DNA from: Pseudoalteromonas nigrifaciens
GTDB lineage: Bacteria > Pseudomonadota > Gammaproteobacteria > Enterobacterales > Alteromonadaceae
DNA: 64,000 nucleotides
Direction: 5' to 3'
Assembly (NCBI RefSeq): GCF_002221505.1
Contig: NZ_CP011036.1
Location: forward strand, 372,001-436,000
The notes under the pieces are model-generated. The model saw nothing but the letters and a program-made list of their open reading frames with translations. It had not been told where the DNA came from and ran no database searches. Shown here piece by piece: positions 17,344 to 27,548 of the stretch. Positions within the stretch are counted from its first letter, which is position 1; every line of letters begins with the position of its first letter. Position numbers and translations under genes: made by a program.

Positions 17344-18339
17344 TTAGTTAGCTGCTAGTGTTTTAAAGTATTGCTCTAATACGTCAACTTGTGTAAGTGG
17401 GTTGTCGATCGTATTAAATACTCGCCTAAACTGACCATCACGGTCATGGGTTTGCAAATACCAAGATACATGCTTACGAGCAATTCGCGCTCCCATTGGC
17501 TCACCGTAAAACGTATGGAGATTAGTTAAATGCTCCATTAAAATACTGCGCACCTCTGCAATAGCAGGTGGCTGTAAATGCTCTCCGGTTCGCAAATAGT
17601 GGTCTATCTCCCTAAATATCCAAGGGCGACCTTGGGCGGCTCGGCCAATCATAATGGCATCTGCACCCGTATAATCTAATACCTGCTTTGCTTTTTCTGG
17701 TGATGTAATATCACCGTTTGCAACCACAGGAATCGACACCGAACGTTTAATGTCCCTAATCGTGGCGTACTCAGCTTCACCCTTGTACATACATGCGCGT
17801 GTGCGCCCATGTACGGCAAGTGACGCTATGCCATAACGTTCAGCTATTCTCGCAATCTCTACACCATTACGGTTATCCAGATCCCATCCAGTACGGATTT
17901 TAAGTGTTACAGGTATATCAACAGCATTAACGACTGCATCAATAATCTCTTCCACAAGTTCAGGAAACTGTAATAAAGCAGAGCCAGCGAGTTTCTTGTT
18001 CACTTTTTTTGCTGGGCACCCCATATTGATATCTATGATTTGTGCACCATTAGCAACATTGAATTGTGCGGCCTGTGCCATAAGTTCAGGATCAGCTCCT
18101 GCAATTTGCACCGCGCGTATTCCCGACTCACCGCTGTGATCCATACGGTTCATCGATTTTTCGGTTTTCCAAACATCAGGATTCGATGATAACATTTCAG
18201 ACACAGCAAGCCCCGCACCTAAGCGGCGACAAAGTTGTCTAAATGGTCTATCTGTAATACCGGCCATAGGCGCGACAATTACGTTATTCTCAAGTTGGTA
18301 TTTACCGATACGCACTATATTCAATAGGCCTCTTTTCAA
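17344..18339 (-). CDS. dusB: tRNA-dihydrouridine synthase B
   Basis: FMN enzyme reducing uridine to dihydrouridine in tRNA (position 17 in E. coli). The family pattern is clear: [15 protein letters not shown] at the start, [21 protein letters not shown] with the catalytic Cys, [23 protein letters not shown] and [11 protein letters not shown]. The open frame starts at 18339, but the conserved protein starts RIGKYQL, so a GTG at 18315 is an equally good start. First gene of the dusB-fis operon; a strongly AT-rich promoter region lies at 18360-18480. Confidence 0.95.
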   Translation of the reverse strand: MKRGLLNIVRIGKYQLENNVIVAPMAGITDRPFRQLCRRLGAGLAVSEMLSSNPDVWKTEKSMNRMDHSGESGIRAVQIAGADPELMAQAAQFNVANGAQIIDINMGCPAKKVNKKLAGSALLQFPELVEEIIDAVVNAVDIPVTLKIRTGWDLDNRNGVEIARIAERYGIASLAVHGRTRACMYKGEAEYATIRDIKRSVSIPVVANGDITSPEKAKQVLDYTGADAIMIGRAAQGRPWIFREIDHYLRTGEHLQPPAIAEVRSILMEHLTNLHTFYGEPMGARIARKHVSWYLQTHDRDGQFRRVFNTIDNPLTQVDVLEQYFKTLAAN

Positions 18340-18529
18340 GGGGCGCTAAGTTTACGGTTTTTTTAGCAAAAATCAAAGGCTATAAATTGAACAAAAGTGA
18401 CTTTTTTTTGCCTTTTTCGTATTGACATTTGATAACCGTATGACAAAGCGGTTTATTTGTTTGAAATTTAAGCAGCTTTTATTTTTAGTATAAAATAGAG
18501 ATAAATTTTATTTTGTAAATAAATGGTAA

Positions 18530-18556
18530 AGCCTGTTAAATACAGGCTTCAGATGC
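18530..18556 (-). terminator. probable terminator after prmA
   Basis: The inverted repeat AAGCCTGT/ACAGGCTT has a short AT loop and lies 40 bases after the prmA stop. The T-tract is weak on the minus strand, so termination is probable but not certain. Confidence 0.6.
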
Positions 18557-18595
18557 TTGTTTTAAGTAAAAGCTCTAAATAGCGTTGGGCAGTGC

Positions 18596-19477
18596 TTATG
18601 CTTTTTTAGTGCCACTTACACGGGTCCAATCACCTTCAATAGCAATGTCGTCCAGCTCAATAAAGGGGGCATAAACATCGGCAACCGATTGCGCTTGCTC
18701 AGTTAAAATCCCCGACATAGCTATTTTGCCACCGGGTTTTAATAACCCTAAAATAACACTATGCAGTTCACGTAACGGTTGCGCTAAAATATTAGCAACG
18801 ACTATATCGGCACTAAATTCAGGTTGGTTTTCTGGCAGGTATACTTCTAATTTGTCGGCAACACCATTACGGTTAGCATTATCTAAGCTCGCTTCTAGTG
18901 CTTGTGGGTCTATATCTATACCAATCATGCGCTCTGCGCCAAGTTTAATAGCAGCAATGCCCAAAATGCCCGAGCCACAACCAAAATCAACCACGGTTTT
19001 ACCGGTTAAATCTTGGCTTTCAAGCCATTTTAAACACAATGCGGTAGTCGCGTGAGTGCCAGTACCAAATGCAAGGCCTGGGTCGAGTAATACGTTTACT
19101 GCATCTGGATCAGGAATATCGCGCCAGCTTGGGCAAATCCAAAGTCTTTCGCCAAATTGGATTGGGTGAAAGTTATCCATCCACTCACGTTCCCAATCTT
19201 TGTCTTCAAGTTGTTCTATTTTATATGTTAGATTTTGCGCAACTGATTTATCTGCGTTTAACAGCGCTACAACGCTATCCATATCGTGATTAGCATCAAA
19301 TAAGCCTATTACCGTAGTATCGGCCCAAAATTGCACAGTGCCTATTTTAGGCTCATAGATAGGCGTGTCTTTGGCGTCAATAAAAGTAACCGATGCACTA
19401 CCAGCTTCAACTAGTAGATCACTAATTAAATCAGCGTTATCAGCGTTGGCGTTAATACGAATTTGGATCCAAGCCAT
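18596..19477 (-). CDS. prmA: ribosomal protein L11 methyltransferase
   Basis: SAM-dependent enzyme that trimethylates lysines and the N-terminus of ribosomal protein L11. The N-terminal substrate-recognition domain ([11 protein letters not shown]...) is joined to a C-terminal Rossmann domain with [44 protein letters not shown] and VANILAQPL. The 293-residue length matches the family. It lies upstream of dusB-fis, as is common in gammaproteobacteria, but a hairpin in the gap suggests separate transcription. Confidence 0.96.
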   Translation of the reverse strand: MAWIQIRINANADNADLISDLLVEAGSASVTFIDAKDTPIYEPKIGTVQFWADTTVIGLFDANHDMDSVVALLNADKSVAQNLTYKIEQLEDKDWEREWMDNFHPIQFGERLWICPSWRDIPDPDAVNVLLDPGLAFGTGTHATTALCLKWLESQDLTGKTVVDFGCGSGILGIAAIKLGAERMIGIDIDPQALEASLDNANRNGVADKLEVYLPENQPEFSADIVVANILAQPLRELHSVILGLLKPGGKIAMSGILTEQAQSVADVYAPFIELDDIAIEGDWTRVSGTKKA

Positions 19478-19505
19478 GTTTATTTCCAGATAAAGGGGGT
19501 AAATA

Positions 19506-19534
19506 GAAAAAAGGCCGCAAGAGCGGCCTTTTTA
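19506..19534 (-). terminator. terminator after rpoD
   Basis: A strong hairpin, AAAAGGCCGC/GCGGCCTTTTT, lies 25 bases after the rpoD stop. It closes the rpsU-dnaG-rpoD region and also insulates prmA. Confidence 0.9.
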
Positions 19535-19558
19535 GTTTTAATATGTATTAGCCGCTTA

Positions 19559-21406
19559 TTATTTAGCGTCTAAAAAGCTTTTCAGTAAATCAGAGCGAGA
19601 AGGGTGACGTAATTTACGCAGTGCCTTTGCTTCTATTTGACGAATACGTTCACGTGTTACGTCAAACTGCTTACCTACTTCTTCTAAGGTGTGGTCGGTA
19701 TTCATATCAATACCAAAACGCATACGCAGTACTTTAGCTTCACGGGCTGTTAGGCCAGCAAGTACGTCGTTAGTTGCGCCACGAAGCGACTCCATAGTTG
19801 CCGAATCAATTGGCGAATCAATGGTCGTATCTTCGATAAAGTCACCTAAATGCGAATCTTCATCATCACCAATCGGTGTTTCCATCGAAATTGGCTCTTT
19901 AGCAATTTTAAGTACCTTACGAACTTTGTCTTCAGGCATCATCATGCGTTCAGCTAATTCTTCTGGATTTGGCTCACGGCCCATTTCTTGTAACATTTGA
20001 CGTGAAATACGGTTAAGTTTATTAATCGTTTCAATCATATGTACCGGAATACGGATCGTTCTTGCTTGGTCAGCAATAGAGCGCGTAATTGCTTGGCGTA
20101 TCCACCACGTAGCATAAGTCGAAAACTTATAACCACGGCGATATTCAAACTTATCAACGGCTTTCATCAAACCAATATTACCTTCTTGAATTAAATCCAA
20201 GAACTGTAAACCACGGTTTGTATATTTTTTAGCAATTGAAATTACCAAACGTAAGTTAGCTTCAACCATCTCTTTTTTCGCACGGCGAGCTTTAGCTTCA
20301 CCAATACTCATACGACGGTTTATGTCTTTTATACGCTCAATATTTAAGCCAGTGCTACTTTCAATAACACGTAACTTATTAAGACTACGAATGATCTCAG
20401 GCTTAACTTCTTCAAGTTTTGCCGAGTACTTTTCGTTAGCTGCAATTTCTAAATCAACCCAAGTTGCATCCGTTTCGTTATTAGCAAAGTGCTTAACAAA
20501 CGTTTTCTTTGGTAACTTAGCAATTTGTACTGCTTGTTTCATGATAAGACGTTCTTGAACGCGAACTCTGTCCATCATTTCACGCATGTTATTAACCATG
20601 CGATCAAATTGCTTAGGTATTAATTTAAAGGTTTTGAATAACTCACCAATTTCAAATATAGCGGCAAGAGAATCTGGGTGCGAGCGACCTTTAGCTTCAA
20701 ACGTTTCACGTGCTTTATTATATAAATCACGTAAATTTTCAAAATGAACACGTGCTTCTTCAGGATCTGGCCCTGTGTCTACTTCTTCTTCGTCTTCATC
20801 ATCTTCGTCGCTGTCGTCATCGTCTTTATCGTCATCATTAAGTTGCTTAGCACTTAATTCTGAACCAATATTAGTTGCTGAAATTGGCGCTGTATCTTCA
20901 TTAGGATCAATAAAGCCAACGATAATATCGCTAAGGCGCATTTCTTCTGCTTCAAACTTATCCCACTGCTCGAGTAGGTAAGTAATTGCTTCAGGGTATT
21001 CAGCAACCGAAATTTGTACTTGGTTAATGCCTTCTTCAATACGCTTAGCGATTACAATTTCGCCTTCACGGGTCAGAAGTTCAACAGTACCCATTTCACG
21101 CATGTACATGCGTACCGGATCCGTTGTGCGGCCGATCTCTTTTTCTACGGTCGCAAGGGCTGCAGCGGCAGCTTCAGCTGCGTCTTCGTCTGTCGTTGTT
21201 TCTTGCATCATTAGTTCATCGGCATCTGGCGCGTTTTCGCTAACCTTGATACCCATGTCATTAATCATGCTAATGATATCTTCTACTTGATCTGAGTCTA
21301 TAATATCTTGTGGAAGGTGATCATTTACTTCTGCAAAAGTTAAGTAGCCTTGCTCTTTACCTTTTAGAATCAGAAGTTTTAATTGTGACTGAGGAGTTGG
21401 ATCCAT
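19559..21406 (-). CDS. rpoD: RNA polymerase primary sigma factor (sigma-70)
   Basis: Housekeeping sigma factor. The conserved start [12 protein letters not shown] lies at 21406, 12 codons inside the open frame. Region 1.1 is followed by region 1.2 ([21 protein letters not shown]). A nonconserved domain contains a very acidic stretch (Asp/Glu run near residues 200-220). Regions 2.1-2.4 ([44 protein letters not shown]), 3 and 4 ([23 protein letters not shown]) are intact. It is the last gene of the rpsU-yqeY-dnaG-rpoD macromolecular-synthesis cluster. Confidence 0.98.
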   Translation of the reverse strand: MDPTPQSQLKLLILKGKEQGYLTFAEVNDHLPQDIIDSDQVEDIISMINDMGIKVSENAPDADELMMQETTTDEDAAEAAAAALATVEKEIGRTTDPVRMYMREMGTVELLTREGEIVIAKRIEEGINQVQISVAEYPEAITYLLEQWDKFEAEEMRLSDIIVGFIDPNEDTAPISATNIGSELSAKQLNDDDKDDDDSDEDDEDEEEVDTGPDPEEARVHFENLRDLYNKARETFEAKGRSHPDSLAAIFEIGELFKTFKLIPKQFDRMVNNMREMMDRVRVQERLIMKQAVQIAKLPKKTFVKHFANNETDATWVDLEIAANEKYSAKLEEVKPEIIRSLNKLRVIESSTGLNIERIKDINRRMSIGEAKARRAKKEMVEANLRLVISIAKKYTNRGLQFLDLIQEGNIGLMKAVDKFEYRRGYKFSTYATWWIRQAITRSIADQARTIRIPVHMIETINKLNRISRQMLQEMGREPNPEELAERMMMPEDKVRKVLKIAKEPISMETPIGDDEDSHLGDFIEDTTIDSPIDSATMESLRGATNDVLAGLTAREAKVLRMRFGIDMNTDHTLEEVGKQFDVTRERIRQIEAKALRKLRHPSRSDLLKSFLDAK

Positions 21407-21531
21407 AGAGATTTTTTCTTCCACTCTGATAAGTTGATACAACAGGCGCCATCATGTAGTTTGCCTTAAAGCTAAACTAGAATAATGTGACGCAGTGAAT
21501 AGCGTAGTATAACAGTTTAAATCAAATTTGA

Positions 21532-23283
21532 CTAGCTGTTAGTCGCTTTTAACGCTGTCATTAACAAATGACATTCAAGTCTTTCATCGCTATTTAGACC
21601 TTGCGTCTTATCCTTTATTAATAGGGTCTCTAGTCGATAATTTAAACACTGATCTTCAATAAATTTAAAAGTATTTTGAAAAACAGTCTCTAAACGCTCT
21701 TCATTTATTTGATGTTGCCACGTTGCCAGCTTAGTTAGCGGGTCATAATCGTCAGTGCCTCTAAAAAATTCGAGCAACTGCGCTGTGGTAACATCTTCTT
21801 TTTGCAACGCTTGATGTTGTAACCGTAGTAGCAAACCAATGCCGGCAATATTCATTTGTGCTAAATCGGGCAAATAGGGCACGCTTTTCGCCATTTGCGG
21901 GTGTTGAATTAAAATACCGATTGCTTGGCGCATGGGGGTTATTTTAAATTTTCGCTCAATAGAATGCTGTTGCTTGGGGGTTTTTAAGCGATTATTAAGC
22001 TGCTCACGAGTACGGCCAATTAATCGCCCGAGCTGCTCAAGAATATTTTCTTGATAAAACTCACTAGGAATTTTTTCAATTAATGGCAATGCGGCACTAA
22101 GTAACTTGGCTTTACCCGAATCAAGCGTTAAATCTATTTCAAGGCTGAGCTTATTGAATAACACTTTAGTGAAATCATCGGCTGCATTTAATCTTTGTTC
22201 AAACTTATCTTTACCTTCGGCTTGTACTAAGGAATCGGGGTCTTCGCCGTCGGGTAAAAATACAAAGTTTAATGCTTTACCATCATTTAAATAAGGCAGT
22301 GCGTTTTCGAGCGCACGCCAAGCTGCATCACGCCCTGCACGGTCACCATCGTAACAACAAATTACTTTATCTGTTGTTCTAAATAGAGTGTGCATATGCT
22401 CACTGGTTGTTGCTGTCCCAAGTGCTGCAACGGCATATTCAATACCTTGCTCTGCCAGCGCCACCACATCCATATAACCTTCAACAATCAGTACATGGTC
22501 GAGCTTTTTATGTGCTTGTTTAGCTTCATATAAACCATAGAGTTCAAAGCCTTTATGAAAAATACGTGTCTCTGGCGAGTTTAAATATTTAGGGCCTTGA
22601 TCGGCTTGCATTACGCGCCCACCAAAGGCAACAACGCGGCCACGTTTATCGCGAATAGGGAACATTAAACGATCGCGAAAAAAGTCAAACTGTCTGCCAG
22701 GTGTTTTTTCTGAGGCGAGTTTTAGCTCTACCAATTGCTCTTTTTGTTCTTTGTTACGGCCAAGCTGTAGGCACAAACCATCCCATTCACTTGGTGCATA
22801 ACCTATCATGAACTTTTTAACTATTTCGCCGCTTAAGCCCCGGCCTTTAACATATTCAATAACAGCGGCAGAATTACTATGGTGCTTTAACTGGTGTTGA
22901 TAAAACCTTGCAGTATGGAGCATTAAATCGTAATCAGAGCGTTTTTGCGCTGCAGTACGCTCAGGTGCAGAACCGCTACCTTGCTCACGGGGAACTTCTA
23001 AATTAAGTAAACTTGCAAGCTCTTCAATAGCATCAACAAACTCAAGTTTTTCGTATTCCATAACAAACGAAATAGCATTGCCGTTAACGCCACAGCCAAA
23101 GCAGTGATAAAACTGTTTATCTTGGGAAACGGTGAACGAAGGCGATTTTTCGTTATGAAATGGGCAGCAAGCTTGGTAGTCTTTACCGGCTTTTTTAAGA
23201 CCTACTTTTGAGTCTATCAGGTCGACAATATCGGTTCTGGCAAGCAAGTCATCTATAAAATTACGTGGGATCTTTCCAGCCAT
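21532..23283 (-). CDS. dnaG: DNA primase
   Basis: Synthesises RNA primers at the replication fork with DnaB helicase. The CHC2 zinc finger comes first (CPFHNEKSPSF...CFGCG), then the TOPRIM catalytic core with LIVEGYMDVVALA and CCYDGDRAGRDAAWRA, and a C-terminal helicase-binding region. The 583-residue length is normal. The gap to rpoD downstream is 125 bases. A terminator lies between it and yqeY upstream, so dnaG probably has its own promoter near 23290-23400 as well as read-through. Confidence 0.98.
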   Translation of the reverse strand: MAGKIPRNFIDDLLARTDIVDLIDSKVGLKKAGKDYQACCPFHNEKSPSFTVSQDKQFYHCFGCGVNGNAISFVMEYEKLEFVDAIEELASLLNLEVPREQGSGSAPERTAAQKRSDYDLMLHTARFYQHQLKHHSNSAAVIEYVKGRGLSGEIVKKFMIGYAPSEWDGLCLQLGRNKEQKEQLVELKLASEKTPGRQFDFFRDRLMFPIRDKRGRVVAFGGRVMQADQGPKYLNSPETRIFHKGFELYGLYEAKQAHKKLDHVLIVEGYMDVVALAEQGIEYAVAALGTATTSEHMHTLFRTTDKVICCYDGDRAGRDAAWRALENALPYLNDGKALNFVFLPDGEDPDSLVQAEGKDKFEQRLNAADDFTKVLFNKLSLEIDLTLDSGKAKLLSAALPLIEKIPSEFYQENILEQLGRLIGRTREQLNNRLKTPKQQHSIERKFKITPMRQAIGILIQHPQMAKSVPYLPDLAQMNIAGIGLLLRLQHQALQKEDVTTAQLLEFFRGTDDYDPLTKLATWQHQINEERLETVFQNTFKFIEDQCLNYRLETLLIKDKTQGLNSDERLECHLLMTALKATNS

Positions 23284-23451
23284 TAGTAAAATAACGTCCT
23301 GAGATAATTAGAATAACAATGAAAGCGAGATTAAGTTTATAACCCTACAAATAAAATCAAACGATTTTATACGCATATATTAATTGCTATTAAATAGGGC
23401 GGGTGCAAATAGCACGTTTGTAGATTTGAACACAAATCGGATACAAAAACA

Positions 23452-23477
23452 AAGAAACCGAGCTCTAGGCTCGGTTT
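23452..23477 (-). terminator. terminator between yqeY and dnaG
   Basis: The perfect inverted repeat AAACCGAGC/GCTCGGTTT has a four-base loop, 32 bases after the yqeY stop. An internal terminator in this operon is also known between rpsU and dnaG in E. coli, where it lowers primase relative to S21. Confidence 0.85.
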
Positions 23478-23508
23478 ACTTCAATCATACTTAATGTATG
23501 TGGGAGTA

Positions 23509-23955
23509 CTAGGCTGTTAATCGTTGCTTAATTAAACCAGAGATTTTGCCCATATCGGCGCGACCTTCAGCTTTGCTTTTGATTATACCCATTACTTTAC
23601 CCATGTCTTGCATACCTGCTGCGTTAGTGTCAGCAATAGCCGCATCAATGAGAGCAATTATTTCTTCTTCACTCAATTTTTGAGGTAAGAAAGTTTCAAG
23701 TGCTACTATTTCATTGGCTTCAATATCAGCTAAATCATCACGCCCAGCATCTTTGTACTGAGTGTAAGAGTCACGACGTTGTTTAACAAGCTTCACTATA
23801 ACGGAGGTAATACCTGCGTCGTCTAATGTTATTTGCTCGTCTTTTTCACGTTTCATGACTTCAGCAAGTACCATGCGAATAGGGTTAAGACGTAATTTGT
23901 CTTTGGCTCTCATCGCATCTTTTTGCGCATCTTTTAGCGTTATTAAAAGGCTCAT
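23509..23955 (-). CDS. yqeY: GatB/YqeY domain protein
   Basis: Small helical protein resembling the tRNA-binding tail domain of GatB amidotransferase; its cellular role is not settled. It starts MSLLITLKDAQKDAMRAKDK and has the family segments RDSYTQYKDAGRDDLADIEANEI and MGKVMGIIKSKAEGRADMGKIS. The 148 residues are full length. It lies 19 bases after rpsU and before dnaG, its usual place in this cluster. Confidence 0.93.
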   Translation of the reverse strand: MSLLITLKDAQKDAMRAKDKLRLNPIRMVLAEVMKREKDEQITLDDAGITSVIVKLVKQRRDSYTQYKDAGRDDLADIEANEIVALETFLPQKLSEEEIIALIDAAIADTNAAGMQDMGKVMGIIKSKAEGRADMGKISGLIKQRLTA

Positions 23956-23974
23956 TTATACAAGACCTAATATA

Positions 23975-24190
23975 TTAGTATAATTTAACGCGACGTGCGT
24001 TATCACGAGAAAGTTTTTTCATGTGACGTTTTACTGCAGCAGCTTTTTTACGCTTACGCTCAGCTGTTGGTTTTTCATAGTGCTCGCGACGACGAACTTC
24101 TGAAAGGATTCCTGCTTTTTCACATGAACGCTTGAAGCGACGAAGTGCTACGTCAAACGGTTCGTTCTCTCTTACTTTAATTACTGGCAT
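23975..24190 (-). CDS. rpsU: 30S ribosomal protein S21
   Basis: Small basic ribosomal protein, 71 residues, needed for mRNA pairing during initiation. The sequence [34 protein letters not shown] and the Lys/Arg-rich tail are classic. First gene of the rpsU-yqeY-dnaG-rpoD cluster, with its promoter in the 145-base gap below rsmD. Confidence 0.98.
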
Positions 24191-24335
24191 TAAAAATTCA
24201 CCTACCTAAATTATGAGCGTTGCTCAAGTTGATCAAACATTGATCAAGTGGTTCAAAAATGGTGCGGTATTGTAATCCGAAGCAACACCACATGTAAAGG
24301 ATAATATTAACAGAAAGCTGGCATCTAAAACAGTG

Positions 24336-24941
24336 TTAATTTACTTGGCGTTGATACAAACGACAAAAAACTTGCCCAGCCTTTTTTTCTTTAATTAACA
24401 ACCAGTTGATTGGTGCAGTAAAGGTGCTTAACTCGCTTTCTACCTCAATGTAAATTAAAGCGTCACTGCTTAGCCATTGATTGTTTTCTAGTAAATCAGC
24501 GCTCGATTGTGCCAAGTTTTTACGAAATGGCGGGTCAACAAAAACTAGATTAAATGGCTCATTACTATTAATTTGCTCTAAAAATGCCAGTGTATTGGTA
24601 TGTTTTACGTGTGCGTTTTGCAGCTTTAAAGTGCTAATGTTTAGCTCAATTTGCTTTGCTGCGGCAGCGTCAAGTTCAACAAAAGTAGCGCTTTTAGCAA
24701 ATCGCGACAGTGCCTCAAAACCTAAACCGCCAGAACCAGCAAAACAGTCGAGCACATTTGCCTCTCGGGTATCTTGCATTAACCAATTAAACACTGTTTC
24801 TTTTATACGATCGGTTGTTGGGCGCAGCCCTTGTACGTCTTTAACGGGCAGCTTTCGGCCTCTAAATTGGCCACTGATCACTCTAATAAAGCCATCGCTG
24901 GATTTGCTAGTTACTTTATTTTGTGTTGTTTTTTTTCTCAT
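24336..24941 (-). CDS. rsmD: 16S rRNA (guanine966-N2)-methyltransferase
   Basis: SAM enzyme that methylates G966 of 16S rRNA. It shows VISGQFRGRKLPV, RPTTDRIKETVFNWL, the SAM-binding VLDCFAGSGGLGFEAL and the catalytic N6/N2-type motif VFVDPPF. The 201 residues are normal. It is divergent from ftsY across a 207-base intergenic region that must hold both promoters, the conserved rsmD/ftsY arrangement of gammaproteobacteria. Confidence 0.96.
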   Translation of the reverse strand: MRKKTTQNKVTSKSSDGFIRVISGQFRGRKLPVKDVQGLRPTTDRIKETVFNWLMQDTREANVLDCFAGSGGLGFEALSRFAKSATFVELDAAAAKQIELNISTLKLQNAHVKHTNTLAFLEQINSNEPFNLVFVDPPFRKNLAQSSADLLENNQWLSSDALIYIEVESELSTFTAPINWLLIKEKKAGQVFCRLYQRQVN

Positions 24942-25148
24942 TTAGCTCACTAAAAATTGGTATCTGCTATCTAGCTCAGATAATATTGCAATCATATCAT
25001 AGCGTATTATTTTTCAACTGCATTAAAAGTGGTAGTATAAGCATCCTAGACAATAGATTGTGCCTTTAAACAGTTTAAAATAGCAGTTAACGCACATACT
25101 ATTATTATCGTTAGTTTATCAGATTTTTATAAGTGGTTATTAGCAAGT

Positions 25149-27314
25149 ATGGCAAAAAAAAGTAAATTACTGTCTTGGTTAGGTTTTGGTAAGTCAGATA
25201 AAAAACAACAAGCGGAACAAAGTGCCCAAGAGGCCGATAACCAACAGCAAGCGCGCTTAGCAGCAGAAAAAGCTAAAGCAGAGCATTTAGAGCAACAGCG
25301 ACTGGTCGCTGAAAAAGCGGAGCAAGAGGCTGCAGAAAAAATAGCAGCGGAGCAAGTCCAAAAAGAGCAAGCCGAAAAGCTAGCGATTGAAAAAGCCAAT
25401 GCTGAGTTACTCGCAAAACAGCAAGCCGATGCTCATGCATTAAAGCTAGAGCAACAGCAGCGTTTAGCAGAGCAAGAAGCGCAGATGCGCCTTGAGCAAG
25501 AAAAAGCAGCAGCAGAACAAGCAGAGGCTGAGCGTTTAGAGCAAGCACGTATTGTAGCAGAGCAAGCAGAAGCTGAGAATTTAGAGCAGCAAAAGCTTGC
25601 AGCCGAGCAAGCACAGAGAGAGCAAGCCGAAAAGCTAGCGATTGAAAAAGCCAATGCTGAGTTACTCGCAAAACAGCAAGCCGATGCTCATGCATTACAG
25701 CTAGAGCAACAGCAGCGTTTAGCAGAGCAAGCTGAAACTGAGTATTTAGAGCAGCAAAAACTTGCAGCCGAGCAAGCACAGAGAGAGCAAGCTGAAAAGC
25801 TAGCGATTGAAAAAGCCAATGCTGAGTTACTCGCAAAACAGCAAGCCGATGCTCATGCATTACAGTTAGAGCAACAGCAGCGTTTAGCAGAGCAAGAAGC
25901 GCAGATGCGCCTTGATCAAGAAAAAGCAGCAGCGGAAAAGGCTGAAGCTGAACGCTTAGAGCAAGTACGTATTGCAGCAGAGCAAGCAGAAGCTGAGCGA
26001 TTAGAACAGCAACGTATTGCAGCAGAGCAAGCAGAAGCTGAGCGTTTAGAACAAGCACGAATTGCAGCAGAGCAAGCAGAAGCTGAGCGATTAGAACAAC
26101 AGCGTATTGCAGCTGAACAAGCAGAAGCTGAGCGTTTAGAGCAAGCACGAATTGCAGCAGAGCAAGCAGAAGCTGAGCGTTTAGAGCAAGCACGAATTGC
26201 AGCAGAGCAAGCAGAAGCTGAACGTTTAGAGCAAGTACGTATTGCAGCAGAGCAAGCAGAAGCTGAGCGTTTAGAACAAGCGCGTGTTGCAGCTGAACAA
26301 GCAGAGGCTGAGCGCTTAGAGCAGCAGCGTATTGCAGATGAACTTGCAAGCGAAGCAACTCAAAAAGTAGAGAAACCTAAAAAAGAAGGTTTTTTCTCTC
26401 GCCTTAAAAAAGGTTTATTAAAAACTCGCGTTAATATTGGTTCTGGTTTTGCTTCCATATTTAGCGGTAAAAAAATAGACGATGATTTATTTGAAGAGCT
26501 AGAAACGCAATTACTCACCGCCGATTTAGGCGTTGATACCACAATGAAGTTAATAGACCGCCTAACTGATGCGGCAAACCGTAAGCAATTAAAAGACGGT
26601 GACGCACTTTATGAGCTAATGAAACAAGAAATGGCCGTAATGCTTAAAACTGCAGAGCAGCCGTTGGTTATTCCAGCCGATAAAAAACCATTTGTTATAT
26701 TAATGGTAGGTGTTAACGGTGTAGGTAAAACGACGACCATTGGTAAATTGGCTAAGCAATTTCAAAGCGAAGGCAAGTCGGTCATGCTTGCTGCGGGTGA
26801 TACATTTAGAGCCGCAGCGGTTGAGCAACTACAAGTATGGGGCGAACGTAATAGTATTCCTGTTATTGCACAGCATACTGGTGCTGACAGTGCGTCTGTT
26901 ATTTTTGATGCTTTTCAAGCGGCAAAAGCGCGTAACGTTGACGTATTAATCGCAGATACAGCAGGGCGCTTGCAAAATAAAGACAATTTAATGCAAGAGC
27001 TTGAAAAAATAGCGCGAGTAATGAAAAAAATTGATCCTGATGCGCCGCACGAAGTAATGTTAACTATTGATGCAGGCACAGGGCAAAATGCGATTAGCCA
27101 GGTAAACTTGTTTAATCAATGCGTTGGTTTAACCGGTATTACTCTTTCAAAACTAGATGGCACGGCAAAAGGCGGTGTTATTTTTGCGGTAGCAGATAAG
27201 TTTAACATTCCAATTCGCTATATTGGTGTGGGTGAAAGTATTGATGATTTACGTGCCTTTAAAAGCGATGACTTTATTGATGCGCTATTTAGCCAAGATG
27301 AAGACGACGCTTAA
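25149..27314 (+). CDS. ftsY: signal recognition particle receptor FtsY with long repeat-rich N-terminal domain
   Basis: SRP receptor GTPase that docks ribosome-nascent chains at the membrane. The C-terminal NG domain (about residue 410 on) is intact: GVNGVGKTTTIGKLA, DTFRAAAVEQL, DTAGRLQNKDNLM and SKLDGTAKGG. The acidic A domain is unusually long. Residues about 20-400 are an uninterrupted Glu/Ala/Gln-rich predicted coiled coil built from internal repeats, making 721 residues against about 500 in E. coli. The KSDKKQQAEQ start and basic patch before the NG domain (KKEGFFSRLKKGLLKTR) fit the membrane-binding amphipathic region. A terminator follows; ftsE begins 234 bases later. Confidence 0.97.
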   Translation: MAKKSKLLSWLGFGKSDKKQQAEQSAQEADNQQQARLAAEKAKAEHLEQQRLVAEKAEQEAAEKIAAEQVQKEQAEKLAIEKANAELLAKQQADAHALKLEQQQRLAEQEAQMRLEQEKAAAEQAEAERLEQARIVAEQAEAENLEQQKLAAEQAQREQAEKLAIEKANAELLAKQQADAHALQLEQQQRLAEQAETEYLEQQKLAAEQAQREQAEKLAIEKANAELLAKQQADAHALQLEQQQRLAEQEAQMRLDQEKAAAEKAEAERLEQVRIAAEQAEAERLEQQRIAAEQAEAERLEQARIAAEQAEAERLEQQRIAAEQAEAERLEQARIAAEQAEAERLEQARIAAEQAEAERLEQVRIAAEQAEAERLEQARVAAEQAEAERLEQQRIADELASEATQKVEKPKKEGFFSRLKKGLLKTRVNIGSGFASIFSGKKIDDDLFEELETQLLTADLGVDTTMKLIDRLTDAANRKQLKDGDALYELMKQEMAVMLKTAEQPLVIPADKKPFVILMVGVNGVGKTTTIGKLAKQFQSEGKSVMLAAGDTFRAAAVEQLQVWGERNSIPVIAQHTGADSASVIFDAFQAAKARNVDVLIADTAGRLQNKDNLMQELEKIARVMKKIDPDAPHEVMLTIDAGTGQNAISQVNLFNQCVGLTGITLSKLDGTAKGGVIFAVADKFNIPIRYIGVGESIDDLRAFKSDDFIDALFSQDEDDA
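25365..26345 (+). repeat. in-frame coding repeats in ftsY
   Basis: There are two nested repeat types, all multiples of three. Three copies of a unit of about 37 codons (EQAEKLAIEKANAELL onward) start at 25365, 25620 and 25785. Nine tandem copies of a 45-base unit (AEAERLEQxRIAAEQ) run from 25941 to 26345, with near-identical DNA between copies. Such an array can expand or contract by recombination without breaking the frame. Confidence 0.93.
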
Positions 27315-27422
27315 AGCTTAGCAAGCTATTAGTACAAGCGTTGAAAAGTGATCAGCGCGACGTTCATAAAGTGAAAGCTTCACCCAAATGGTCATGTTTG
27401 TACTTTGATTTTCCGGTTCTGT

Positions 27423-27496
27423 AGGTGTGGTTTATAACACACCTTTAAAAGGTGGAACTTTTATTTACCAAAAGAGGGAGCTTGCTCCCTTTTTAA
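27423..27496 (+). terminator. hairpins and terminator between ftsY and ftsE
   Basis: The inverted repeat AGGTGTG/CACACCT (27423-27444) is followed by a clear terminator GGGAG-CTTG-CTCCC plus T-run at 27476-27495. The second is the likely end of the ftsY transcript, implying a separate promoter for ftsE. Confidence 0.8.
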
Positions 27497-27548
27497 TTGC
27501 GAGGAATACCAGCTTTATTGATGTTTAATAGTGTTGGCATAATAAAAA

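Noticed and set aside
20775..21290. Plus-strand Ser-rich frames opposite rpoD
   Set aside because: Complement of the Asp/Glu-rich stretch and other parts of rpoD; composition is an artefact.
25365..26345. Regular repeats that could suggest a CRISPR array
   Set aside because: Repeats are contiguous 45-base in-frame coding units without spacers and translate to a coiled coil.
25273..26358. Long minus-strand open frame (361 codons) antisense to ftsY
   Set aside because: It is a by-product of the repetitive Glu/Ala/Gln codons of ftsY; it is Leu/Ala-only in composition, has no ribosome site and no domain pattern.
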